A DNA stretch of 18,641 nt from Acidimicrobiia bacterium (GTDB lineage Bacteria > Actinomycetota > Acidimicrobiia > Spongiisociales > UBA5794): positions 1 to 18,641 of the forward strand of contig JAUVNV010000014.1 of assembly GCA_030599515.1 (NCBI GenBank), written 5' to 3'. The notes under the pieces are model-generated. The model was not told where the DNA came from and searched no databases. It saw nothing but the letters and a program-made list of their open reading frames with translations. Both the position numbers and the translations under genes were made by a program. Positions 1-6,963 of the stretch are shown here, one piece after another (positions within the stretch are counted from its first letter, which is position 1; every line of letters starts with the position of its first letter).

Positions 1-135
1 GAAGAGCCGGACCAGAGCGCCGAGGAACAACGCTGGCCGATCGGGTTCATGCTCCTCATCGGCGCCACGGCCCTGTACCTCGGGTGGAGGCTCATCCAGG
101 GACTCGGGGTCCTCATCGATTGGATCACCGGGTAG
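1..135 (+). CDS. C-terminal end of a small membrane protein (5' end outside window)
   Basis: Frame 1 is open from the first base to a TAG at 133-135 and gives the last 44 residues of a protein. An acidic, charged stretch (EEPDQSAEEQ) is followed by a hydrophobic segment of about 30 residues (from PIGFMLLIGATALYL to the end) that reads as one membrane helix, perhaps a hairpin. Small actinobacterial proteins with a charged linker and a C-terminal membrane segment are common, and the function cannot be told from this fragment. It converges on the transporter gene, whose stop codon begins only 14 bases downstream. The codon pattern and hydrophobicity fit a real gene, but no family is recognised. 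Confidence 0.6.
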   Translation, partial: EEPDQSAEEQRWPIGFMLLIGATALYLGWRLIQGLGVLIDWITG

Positions 136-149
136 ACGCAGATGTCCGA

Positions 150-1805
150 CTACTCAGAAGGCTCCGTCGGCCGCTCTTCCGGGACACCGACCCGGGCTGC
201 ACGTTTCGCGTAGTAGTAGATGCGCTTCAGATCCTCGATGATGTCAGCCTCGATCCGATACGCCTCGATCCGATCCGGCTCATCTACCGTGAGCCGTTCA
301 AGCTGATACTGGATGGCGTCGGACGTCCGGGCGGTGATCTCCGGCTTCATCTCAATGGCTCGGCGAGCAGCCTCAGGACTGCCGCGACCGACGGCGCCGA
401 CGGCGATATCAACGGCCATCGTCACCTCGGTCGCGATGCCGTTGATGACATCCACGGTCGACGGCGAGATTACGAGACCGGCCGCGACGCGGCGCCGTCC
501 GGATGAGACGAGATTGGTCTCCACGGCATCGCCGATGGCTTCGATGTCGCCGGCCGCCTCGAGGAGACCGAGAAGCTCTTCTGTCTGCTCCCGGGTGATG
601 TCGCGTTCGGAGATGCGCCCGAGGTAGGTCACGATCTGGCCGTGGAGTTCGTCGACTTCGTCGTCGGAGGCTTCGACGGCGGCGAGTTCGGTCTCCGTGC
701 CGGAGATCGCTGCCGGTACGCCTGCAATCACCATGTCTCGGACTCGTGTGCCCATCCGGGCGATCTCCATCCGGGCGCGGTCGAGGGCGATGGAGGGTGT
801 CGCGAGGAGGTCCGGACTGAGATATCGAGCTTCGATGACGGGAGTCTCCGCCGCCGCACGGTCCTTCACGAGGTAGGTGGCCGCTTTCGCGAACCACTTG
901 GTGAACCAGATGAACAGGAGGAGGTTGGCAACGTTGAAGACGGTGTGTGCCCACGCGACCTGTCGGGCAACGTCACCGACGGGGGAGAGACGGATCGCGA
1001 CCGAGGCGAGGAACGGCACGAACGGAATCCAGATCAGGACTCCTATCACGTTGAACAGCGTGTGAACCATCGCGACTCGTTTGGCCTCAACCGGCTTCCC
1101 TATGGCAGCGAGTTGCGCGGTAACCGAGGTTCCGACGTTCGCGCCGAGCACGAGGGCGATGGCGAGGTCAAGTGAGATCAGGTTGGTAGCGGCCATGGCG
1201 ATGACGATGGCCGTTGTCGCCGACGAAGACTGGATGAGGGCCGTGAAGACCGCACCGATGAGGACACCGATCCAGACATTGGATATGGCGGCCATGGCGT
1301 CGAGGAATGGCTGGTACTCGGTGAGGGGCTGCATGGCGAGGCCCATCACGGACATACCGAAGAACACGAGGCCTAGACCCATGACGGCTCTGCCGATGCG
1401 TTCAACGAGCTCCGATCGCGAGAAGAATTCGATGGCGAACCCGATCGCGACTGCGGCGAGGGCGTACTTCGTCACCTTGAATGCGATGATCTGTGCGGTG
1501 ATTGTCGTGCCGACGTTCGCCCCGAAGATCACGCCGACAGACTGGGTCAGGTTCATCGCTTTGGCGGACACCAGACCCACAACCACCACGGTCGTGATGC
1601 TCGATGATTGGATGATGGCCGTGATGCCGGCACCGGTCGCTGCGCCGAACCAGCGATTCCCGGTGAGGTGCGACAGGATCCATCGCAGACGATTCCCGGC
1701 GATTCCCTTGAGTCCGCTGACCGTTCGATCCATTCCGAGCAGGAAGATCGCCAGGCCGCCGGTGAGCCCCATGATGAGGATGAACCAGTCGGGAGTCACG
1801 CTCAT
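150..1805 (-). CDS. Na/Pi-cotransporter family protein with C-terminal PhoU-like domain
   Basis: Predicted polytopic inner-membrane protein of 551 residues that probably couples sodium import to uptake (or export) of phosphate. It has the two inverted Na/Pi-cotransporter repeats: QSSS at residues 66-69 with GANVGTT near 95-101, and QSSS at 192-195 with GANVGTS at 221-227. About eight hydrophobic helices run to residue 305. The remaining 240 residues are charged and helical, as in the PhoU-like domain fused to many bacterial family members. The frame stays open upstream to a TTG at 1881-1883, but the added 26 residues look non-coding. The ATG at 1803-1805 lies just before the first membrane helix and is preferred, although no Shine-Dalgarno sequence precedes it. 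Family assignment is firm; substrate and direction are inferred. Confidence 0.9.
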   Translation of the reverse strand: MSVTPDWFILIMGLTGGLAIFLLGMDRTVSGLKGIAGNRLRWILSHLTGNRWFGAATGAGITAIIQSSSITTVVVVGLVSAKAMNLTQSVGVIFGANVGTTITAQIIAFKVTKYALAAVAIGFAIEFFSRSELVERIGRAVMGLGLVFFGMSVMGLAMQPLTEYQPFLDAMAAISNVWIGVLIGAVFTALIQSSSATTAIVIAMAATNLISLDLAIALVLGANVGTSVTAQLAAIGKPVEAKRVAMVHTLFNVIGVLIWIPFVPFLASVAIRLSPVGDVARQVAWAHTVFNVANLLLFIWFTKWFAKAATYLVKDRAAAETPVIEARYLSPDLLATPSIALDRARMEIARMGTRVRDMVIAGVPAAISGTETELAAVEASDDEVDELHGQIVTYLGRISERDITREQTEELLGLLEAAGDIEAIGDAVETNLVSSGRRRVAAGLVISPSTVDVINGIATEVTMAVDIAVGAVGRGSPEAARRAIEMKPEITARTSDAIQYQLERLTVDEPDRIEAYRIEADIIEDLKRIYYYAKRAARVGVPEERPTEPSE

Positions 1806-1954
1806 GAAGGAGACGTTCGGGATGTGGCGACGTGCCGGGACGCAAGATGCATCGGGCAATCCTATCGAGTCGTGGGTTAGCAAGTCGGGTCACTGGTGGC
1901 ATGGGTGCGGAGGCACGGGTACCCTGCTCTCTCCCCAGACACAGAGGTAGCACG

Positions 1955-2533
1955 ATGAGTTCCAGGTTCGACGAGAAGTCCGAAACGATCGCAGAAGAGG
2001 CCGTGGTCGAGGATGTGGTCGAAGAGGTCACAATCGGTGCTACCGACGACGGGATCGTCATGTCGGACGTGGTGGTCTCCGAGATCGATATCGACGGCGA
2101 CGGGATCGCCGACGGAGTCGCCGTCACAAGCACGGAGGTGAAGGAGATCGACGTCGACGGGGACGGGACTCCCGACATCGTTGAGACGACGACGATCGTC
2201 GAGACGGTGGTCGACGTCGACGGAGACGGCGTGCCCGATGTTGGGACCCGTGTCATCACCGAGCAGGTTGTCATGGACCTCGACGGTGATGGAACGCCCG
2301 ACACGATCGAGGTCACTGAGACCACAACGGTCGCGTACGACACGACGGGAGATGGCCTCCCGGATGTCTCAGAGACGGTTGTGGTCGAAGCAACCGGGAT
2401 CGATCTCGATGGTGACGGTGTGCTGGATCACGTCGAAGCCGTGGTAGCCGACGTTGTTGCAGTGGACCTTGACGGAGACGGAATCCCCGATGAAGCGATT
2501 GTCGTCGTGGAGGAACTCGAAACCGAAGGTTGA
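1955..2533 (+). CDS. very acidic protein with seven DxDGDG repeats at exact 21-residue spacing
   Basis: The protein has 192 residues and starts at an ATG preceded by GAGGT at suitable spacing. From residue 45 it contains seven loops of the form DxDGDGxxD, starting at residues 45, 66, 87, 108, 129, 150 and 171. The period is exactly 21 residues (63 bp) with no insertion or deletion. The fifth loop is degenerate (DTTGDG). Segments between loops are rich in V, T, I and E and look like beta strands. By count there are 33 Asp and 23 Glu against four Lys/Arg, so the protein is strongly negative. The loops resemble the calcium-binding loops of EF-hand, dockerin and thrombospondin type 3 repeats, so calcium binding is the likely property. 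There is no signal peptide or membrane segment, which is unusual for such proteins. Biological role unknown. It is divergent from the transporter gene. Confidence 0.85.
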   Translation: MSSRFDEKSETIAEEAVVEDVVEEVTIGATDDGIVMSDVVVSEIDIDGDGIADGVAVTSTEVKEIDVDGDGTPDIVETTTIVETVVDVDGDGVPDVGTRVITEQVVMDLDGDGTPDTIEVTETTTVAYDTTGDGLPDVSETVVVEATGIDLDGDGVLDHVEAVVADVVAVDLDGDGIPDEAIVVVEELETEG

Positions 2534-2569
2534 GCGATTCCCCGACGGAGGCTTCGTTGGAGCCGACGG

Positions 2570-2575
2570 TAGGAT
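2570..2575 (+). promoter_or_regulatory. candidate -10 box for tRNA-Pro
   Basis: TAGGAT lies 9 bases before the first base of the tRNA, the distance expected for a transcript starting at or just before the mature 5' end. No convincing -35 box is seen at 16-18 bases upstream, so this is only a candidate. Confidence 0.35.
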
Positions 2576-2584
2576 GACGGAGTC

Positions 2585-2658
2585 CGGGCTGTGGCGCAGC
2601 ATGGCAGCGCGCTTGACTGGGGGTCAAGAGGTCGCCGGTTCAAATCCGGCCAGCCCGA
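2585..2658 (+). tRNA. tRNA-Pro (anticodon GGG)
   Basis: A full cloverleaf can be folded by hand. The acceptor stem pairs CGGGCTG (2585-2591) with CAGCCCG (2651-2657), all seven pairs perfect, with discriminator A2658. The D stem is GCGC/GCGC (2594-2597, 2607-2610). The anticodon stem is CTTGA/TCAAG (2612-2616, 2624-2628) with loop CTGGGGG, so the anticodon at 2619-2621 is GGG, reading CCC. G37 is usual for proline tRNAs. The variable region has five bases and the T stem is GCCGG/CCGGC with loop TTCAAAT. The 3' CCA is not encoded (CGA follows the discriminator), so it must be added after transcription. The gene ends 13 bases before the stop codon of the convergent kinase gene. Confidence 0.97.
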
Positions 2659-2671
2659 CGAGACGGATGAC

Positions 2672-3562
2672 TCAATCTCGGAGCGCCGGCATCCAATCGA
2701 GGAGTGTTTCGGAGTAGTCGAGATAGTCGAATCCTTCGAGACCGCCATTCATCTGGATGAGCGACCACGCCACGTTCCAGCACAGGTACACCGGGATGAG
2801 CGCTTCGAGGCCGCGACGGGTTCCCGGTTCAACCGTTCCGTAGTAGGACTCGAGCAACAGGTCACGACCCTCGTCGCCGAGTGTGTATCCGACGCCCGCA
2901 AGGTCGTACATCGGGTCGTTCATGCCTGCGTACTCCCAGTCGATGAGCCAGAGCGATCCGTTGTCGAGGAAGTTCAGGTGGTAGGGATCGTTGTGGCAGA
3001 GCACCATCTCGCGTTCGGATGGTCGGGGTCGAATCGTTTTCGATGCGGTGACGAGTTCGAGGAGCGGTTCGAGGCGGGAAGGCAACGGTGTGCCGTGTGT
3101 GGTGAGCAGGCTCATCCAGCGCGTGATGTCATCGTACGGATCGAACACGCCTTCGACGCGTCCGAGGTTGTGCACGTCGTGCAGCTTTCCGGCTAGGCGC
3201 GGCACCATTGCGGGTGACGTGAACTCGTCCATGCTGAGCGCGTGGGCTTCGGCGATGAATCGCGTCGCGCAGTGCCCGTCCGGTAGGACGAACGTCGCGA
3301 CCTGCGGTGTGATGCCTGCCGCTTCAACGATGTCGATCACGTGCTTCTCCCTGACCCGGTTGACGCCGAGCAGCGGGCCGTTCCTTCCGGCGATCCGAAT
3401 GACGAACCGGATGTCGTCGGTGCCGACGAGGTAGTTCCTGTTGGTGAGGCCTCCGACGAGGGTCGTGATGTCCAGGTGCGCGGCGCGGGCAAGTTCGGGC
3501 ACGCGAGACGCGACATCGCGAAGGATCGCATCGTCGAATCCGGCATCGGTTGACGTGTTCAA
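2672..3562 (-). CDS. choline/ethanolamine kinase-like phosphotransferase (APH fold)
   Basis: A cytoplasmic small-molecule kinase of about 297 residues. Key motifs are GGLTNRNYLV (nucleotide-binding loop typical of choline kinases), CHNDPYHLNFL (catalytic loop with the Asp base and metal-binding Asn) and LIDWEYAGMNDPMYDLA (second metal Asp in IDWEYA, then the DLA motif). These match the LicA/choline kinase branch of the aminoglycoside-phosphotransferase superfamily, so choline, ethanolamine or a similar amino alcohol or sugar is the probable substrate. It is the last gene of the minus-strand operon with two glycosyltransferases, which suggests a role in decorating a surface glycan or glycolipid. 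The start is uncertain. The frame is open to a GTG at 3758-3760, inside the upstream gene. The TTG at 3560-3562 gives a normal N-terminus but has no clear ribosome binding site; the GTG at 3500-3502 is an alternative. Confidence 0.82.
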   Translation of the reverse strand: MNTSTDAGFDDAILRDVASRVPELARAAHLDITTLVGGLTNRNYLVGTDDIRFVIRIAGRNGPLLGVNRVREKHVIDIVEAAGITPQVATFVLPDGHCATRFIAEAHALSMDEFTSPAMVPRLAGKLHDVHNLGRVEGVFDPYDDITRWMSLLTTHGTPLPSRLEPLLELVTASKTIRPRPSEREMVLCHNDPYHLNFLDNGSLWLIDWEYAGMNDPMYDLAGVGYTLGDEGRDLLLESYYGTVEPGTRRGLEALIPVYLCWNVAWSLIQMNGGLEGFDYLDYSETLLDWMPALRD

Positions 3563-3614
3563 GGAGTCGGAACCGGCCGGTGAGACGGGGGAGGGACGCG
3601 GGAATCCCCGGTCG

Positions 3615-4739
3615 TCACGAGTGACCGACTTGGGTCTCGAAGTGATCGAGGAAGGCGTCGAACTGATGGACCTTGTCGAACTTCTCTTCCATGAGCCTGC
3701 GACCTTCGTTCCCCATCTCCCGGCAGGCAGCCGGGTCCTCCCAAAGCCGCTCGACGGCACGGGCCAGGTCGTGAACGTCGCCGGGTTCGGTCATCCAACC
3801 CGTGCGGCCGTCGATCACGACTTCCGGGACGCCCGCCAACCGAGACGCGACGACGGGCAGGCGCATGGACATCGCTTCGAGTATCACATTGGGCAGCCCC
3901 TCCTTGTAGAGGCTCGAGAGGACGAGGATGTCGATGACCTCGAAGACGTGGACAGGTTCCTGCGTGAAGGGGAAGAAGGTCACGTTCGCTTCGAGGTCCA
4001 TCTCGCGAACCTTGGCCTCCAACAACCCCTCGTCGGGGCCGTCTCCCACGAGCATCAGATGCACGTTGGGAAGCGTCGTCCGCATCTCGGCGACGGCTTC
4101 GAGCAGCACAACCTGTCCCTTGCGGTGCTCGAAGGAACCCACGCTGCCCAGAATCGGCGCCGCCCCTGGTGGCAATACGTAGCGTTCCTCGGCCTCCCGA
4201 CGTCGCTGTTCGTTGGGGGTGAAACGCGAGACCTCCGTTCCCTGATATACGAGGGAGACTCCATCTTCCGGGATCTCGAGGGTGTCGATCAGGTAGCGAC
4301 GCGTGAAATCTGTGATGGAGATCACGTGGCTCTGGATGTCACGCGGGGGCAGATAGAACTCGCGTTCGTACTCAGGAACGATCGTGCCCGTCTTCGGCTC
4401 CAGAATCGTGCTCAGTCCCGCTTCCTCGATGCAACGGGCGGCGAACACCGAACAATGGAAGCCGTCGCGTGGAGGGTGTACGGTGCACACCGCCACGTCG
4501 GTGCCGGACAGCGCATCTTTCCAGATGTCGCGATGCTTCTCGTCTTCGGCGACCACGTCGTTGAAGTCGTAGGTCACCACCCGTGCGTCGGTCAAGAGGC
4601 CGTCCCGGGCGTTGAAACCGTCGGCGGCCGTCAAGAGCGTCACGTCGTGACCCTTGGCCATGAAGTCCCGCATGGCCTCGGCGACCCAGATCTGGGTTCC
4701 GCCGTGCAGGTACGTGTCCTCGATGAAGCAGATGTGCAT
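3615..4739 (-). CDS. GT4-family glycosyltransferase
   Basis: A 374-residue retaining glycosyltransferase of the GT-B fold, expected to transfer a sugar from a nucleotide-sugar at the cytoplasmic face of the membrane. The N-terminus (MHICFIEDTYLHGGTQIWV) has the glycine-rich acceptor-side loop. The C-terminal Glycos_transf_1 domain shows GSFEHRKGQ (R206, K207, donor phosphate binding), LMLVGDGP, and E280 to E288 in EGLPNVILEAM, the E-x7-E motif of the family. The start is well supported: GGAGG (4749-4753) precedes the ATG by nine bases and lies next to the TAA of the upstream glycosyltransferase, so the two are probably translated from one message. Donor and acceptor sugars cannot be read from the sequence. 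Confidence 0.92.
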   Translation of the reverse strand: MHICFIEDTYLHGGTQIWVAEAMRDFMAKGHDVTLLTAADGFNARDGLLTDARVVTYDFNDVVAEDEKHRDIWKDALSGTDVAVCTVHPPRDGFHCSVFAARCIEEAGLSTILEPKTGTIVPEYEREFYLPPRDIQSHVISITDFTRRYLIDTLEIPEDGVSLVYQGTEVSRFTPNEQRRREAEERYVLPPGAAPILGSVGSFEHRKGQVVLLEAVAEMRTTLPNVHLMLVGDGPDEGLLEAKVREMDLEANVTFFPFTQEPVHVFEVIDILVLSSLYKEGLPNVILEAMSMRLPVVASRLAGVPEVVIDGRTGWMTEPGDVHDLARAVERLWEDPAACREMGNEGRRLMEEKFDKVHQFDAFLDHFETQVGHS

Positions 4740-4756
4740 GGGAGTGTGCCTCCGGA

Positions 4757-6493
4757 TTACGGCTCGTAGACGGTCTCAAGGCGGAGCAGGTACTCAGAGA
4801 AGGAGCGTTGCAGGTTCTGCAACGAGTAGCGAGACCGAACGACGTCCCGGTTGTGGCGCGTCCGGTCCGCGAAGGATGCGGGATCAAGCAGCATGGAGGT
4901 GATCCGTTCGAGGAGATCGTCATCGAACGTGGATTCGGGGAACTCGAGGTACTGCAACCGTTCGTCTTCGGGGCGGTTCGCCCCTACCACGTCGTCGAAG
5001 ACGAGAACGGGATCGTACCGGGAGCACACGATCGGGATGCCCGCCGCCGCTGATTCCGGGATGGGAAGTCCCCGGCCCTCGGTTTCGCTCGGAAACAAGA
5101 CCATGTCGGCGCTGTGGTAGATATCGAAGATCTCCAGGCTCTCGGACAGGGATGGATGGTTCTGGTTTCCCACGGAGAACGCCTGGAAGAGTCGCTCACC
5201 GATCGACTCGGGCACGGAGTCCAACACATCGACGAAGGCGTTCAGCACGTCCTCGGCGTCGCTTCTGTGCTCGATCGGCACGGGCCCGGTGACCAGCAAG
5301 ACGAGGGCCATGTCCGTGCGCCGCTCGAACTCGTCCCGGAACGAGGGGTGCTGCAGCAGGGCGCCGATCAGTTCCCAGTCCCGGGGGATGCGCTTGCGCG
5401 GTACGACCCGGGTGGGCTGCAGCAGGACCAGCGTGTCCGGGGAGGCGAGGTCGAGCATCGTGCCCTCTCGCAGGCCGCACACGACCGGATGCTGGTCGCC
5501 CATCCACGCATTCGTGTGCTCCAGGAAGTCGGCCACCGGCGTGGCGGCGATCGTCGACTCCCCGTCGGAGAGGATGTGCGCCATTCGTCGTCGGTACTCG
5601 AGTTTCAGTTGGGGGGAACGCGGTTGGGAGAATCCCTCGTCGATTCCCGTGCCGACGAGGAAGACGCGATCGGCGGCGAACCCGTCCTGCTCGACCAGCC
5701 GCGCAGACTGGAGCGGATTGATGTTGACCTGGATCCATCGCCGACCGTTCCAGGGCAGGATGCGCCGGAAGACGTCGAAGAAGGCCCGGTTCTCGTGATT
5801 GCGGAAGAAATGGTCGCGCGGCCCGGGCGGTTCGCCGGGCGGCCGCTCCTCGGTCGGGCGGCCCCCTTCCCAGTAGAAGTCGTGGTTGTTGTTCAGCACG
5901 GGGCATCCGGTCACCTCGGACACGAGGACCATCGCGAGGGCCAGGGCGAAGTTACCTGGGTTCGAGTTCACGTTGACCGGGATCAGGAGACCGATCTCCT
6001 CGTCGGCCACAAGCGTCGCGAGCTCCTCGGCCATGCGCACCGACTCGGACCACATCTTGGCCGCCATCTTGCGCGACGCAGCGCTGCCCTGCGGCATGTC
6101 TTCGAAGAAGAGTCGGGCGAACCACTTTCCGCCCTCCCACTTGTCCCACCCGTCTGCGGTGTGGAGCAAGATCCGTGGGCAATCCGCCGGGAGCACCACG
6201 TCGACCTTCTCCGCGAAGTTGCCGCCGACGCAGTGCACCCTGGGCTCGTATCCCTCCTCGCGGAGCAAGGCGACAACGGCCATGCCGTACTTGGCGATCT
6301 CCATAGCGACACCGTCGATGTCGTACGCGAAGGTCACGAAAGCGACCCCTCGCGCCACGCGGGCGAGGAAGGGGACGTCGTCCGGCGCAGGAGCCAGAGG
6401 CCTGCTCTCCAGTTCGTCGAGAACGAGACCGATGTCGTCGAAGTCTTCGACGTCGCGCGTGCGGAGGCTCTCGAAGGCTTCGATTGCGGTCAT
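4757..6493 (-). CDS. large GT-B glycosyltransferase (578 residues)
   Basis: First gene of the minus-strand glycan operon. The C-terminal half is a Glycos_transf_1-type domain: QPTRVVPRKRI (about residues 359-369, basic donor-binding residues) and E472 to E480 in TEGRGLPIPESAAAG, the E-x7-E motif. The N-terminal half is long and contains AKYGMAVVALLREEGY (about 67-82), like the acceptor-side start of GT4 enzymes, and NNNHDFYWEGG (about 201-211), a motif I associate loosely with a subset of GT4 enzymes acting on small acceptors. At 578 residues it is about 200 longer than common GT4 enzymes, with an N-terminal extension and an insert near 305-355. It ends 17 bases before the next glycosyltransferase. 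The ATG has GGGAAG a few bases upstream. Glycosyltransferase is firm; the product is unknown. Confidence 0.85.
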   Translation of the reverse strand: MTAIEAFESLRTRDVEDFDDIGLVLDELESRPLAPAPDDVPFLARVARGVAFVTFAYDIDGVAMEIAKYGMAVVALLREEGYEPRVHCVGGNFAEKVDVVLPADCPRILLHTADGWDKWEGGKWFARLFFEDMPQGSAASRKMAAKMWSESVRMAEELATLVADEEIGLLIPVNVNSNPGNFALALAMVLVSEVTGCPVLNNNHDFYWEGGRPTEERPPGEPPGPRDHFFRNHENRAFFDVFRRILPWNGRRWIQVNINPLQSARLVEQDGFAADRVFLVGTGIDEGFSQPRSPQLKLEYRRRMAHILSDGESTIAATPVADFLEHTNAWMGDQHPVVCGLREGTMLDLASPDTLVLLQPTRVVPRKRIPRDWELIGALLQHPSFRDEFERRTDMALVLLVTGPVPIEHRSDAEDVLNAFVDVLDSVPESIGERLFQAFSVGNQNHPSLSESLEIFDIYHSADMVLFPSETEGRGLPIPESAAAGIPIVCSRYDPVLVFDDVVGANRPEDERLQYLEFPESTFDDDLLERITSMLLDPASFADRTRHNRDVVRSRYSLQNLQRSFSEYLLRLETVYEP

Positions 6494-6526
6494 AGTCTTC
6501 CCGACGTGGAGAGTGCGGCCACCGCA

Positions 6527-6554
6527 ATCCTATCGCCCGGGGGGTCACTTCCAA
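6527..6554 (-). promoter_or_regulatory. candidate promoter of the glycosyltransferase operon
   Basis: On the minus strand TTGGAA (6554-6549) and TAGGAT (6532-6527) are separated by 16 bases. The -10 box ends about 33 bases before the ATG at 6493, giving a leader of roughly 25 bases. The match to the primary sigma factor consensus is moderate. Confidence 0.45.
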
Positions 6555-6577
6555 CCGACCGCAGGATCCGGATCGGG

Positions 6578-6605
6578 TCGACAGCGCAGATTCGGGCGCT
6601 ACCGT
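6578..6605 (+). promoter_or_regulatory. candidate promoter of the 100-residue orphan gene
   Basis: TCGACA (6578-6583) and TACCGT (6600-6605) are spaced by 16 bases. The -10 box keeps the important T, A and final T. It lies about 40 bases before the GTG start at 6648. A weak but well-placed candidate. Confidence 0.3.
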
Positions 6606-6647
6606 CGACGTCAAGGGCCGTGTGAGCCGGTGGCATCGGAGGACCAC

Positions 6648-6950
6648 GTGAAGACGCCATGGGAGAGAAAGCCGGTGCACGTCGAGTGGGATATCACCGG
6701 CGATGAGGAGAATGGATTCGGTGCCGTCATCTACCCGTCGGCTGCACCCATGGTCGTGATCAAGGAACTCGACCCCGACTGTCGCAGATACGAAGAGGTC
6801 GCCACCGCTGTGGCGGCATGGGTCTCGTCGGTATCGAGCCGGTACCGGCTCAACGAGGAGTTCGAGCGATTCAAGGCGCTGGCCCACAAGATGCAAGGCG
6901 AGGCGCCCTCCAGGGAAGGGCTGGGGTACAGCAAGAAGCCACCGAGCTGA
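6648..6950 (+). CDS. uncharacterised 100-residue soluble protein
   Basis: No family is recognised. The GTG start at 6648 is chosen because GGAGG (6638-6642) stands five bases before it; the frame is open further upstream, but that part lies antisense to the glycosyltransferase gene. The protein begins with a strand-rich part (HVEWDITGDEENGFGAVIY), then a helix (YEEVATAVAAWVSSVSSRY) and a second charged helix (NEEFERFKALAHKMQ), ending in a basic tail. There is no signal peptide, membrane segment or cysteine. It is divergent from the glycosyltransferase operon with a shared 154-base upstream region and convergent with the lyase gene, whose stop begins 14 bases after its own stop. A small regulatory or structural protein is possible, but the sequence does not show it. 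Confidence 0.65.
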   Translation: MKTPWERKPVHVEWDITGDEENGFGAVIYPSAAPMVVIKELDPDCRRYEEVATAVAAWVSSVSSRYRLNEEFERFKALAHKMQGEAPSREGLGYSKKPPS

Positions 6951-6963
6951 TGCCGGCGCTCTC

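Noticed and set aside
1806..1883. N-terminal extension of the Na/Pi transporter from a TTG start
   Set aside because: The added 26 residues are neither signal-like nor family-typical, and the ATG at 1805 stands just before the first helix.
1402..2343. A minus-strand frame with a Ser/Thr-rich repetitive N-terminus over the acidic repeat gene
   Set aside because: The repeat in it is only the antisense reading of the 63-bp DxDGDG units. The plus strand has the ribosome binding site and a known loop motif.
2585..2671. tRNA-Pro as an integration site of a mobile element
   Set aside because: No integrase, no repeated copy of the tRNA 3' end and no shift in gene type next to it were found within the window.
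3563..3760. N-terminal extension of the choline-kinase-like gene from a GTG at 3760
   Set aside because: It would overlap the glycosyltransferase gene by about 146 bases and the residues are Ser/Arg-rich, typical of an out-of-frame shadow.
5114..6625. A 503-codon open frame on the plus strand
   Set aside because: It lies antisense to the glycosyltransferase gene, is rich in Arg, Gly, His and Asp without any motif, and arises from the high GC content of the opposite strand.
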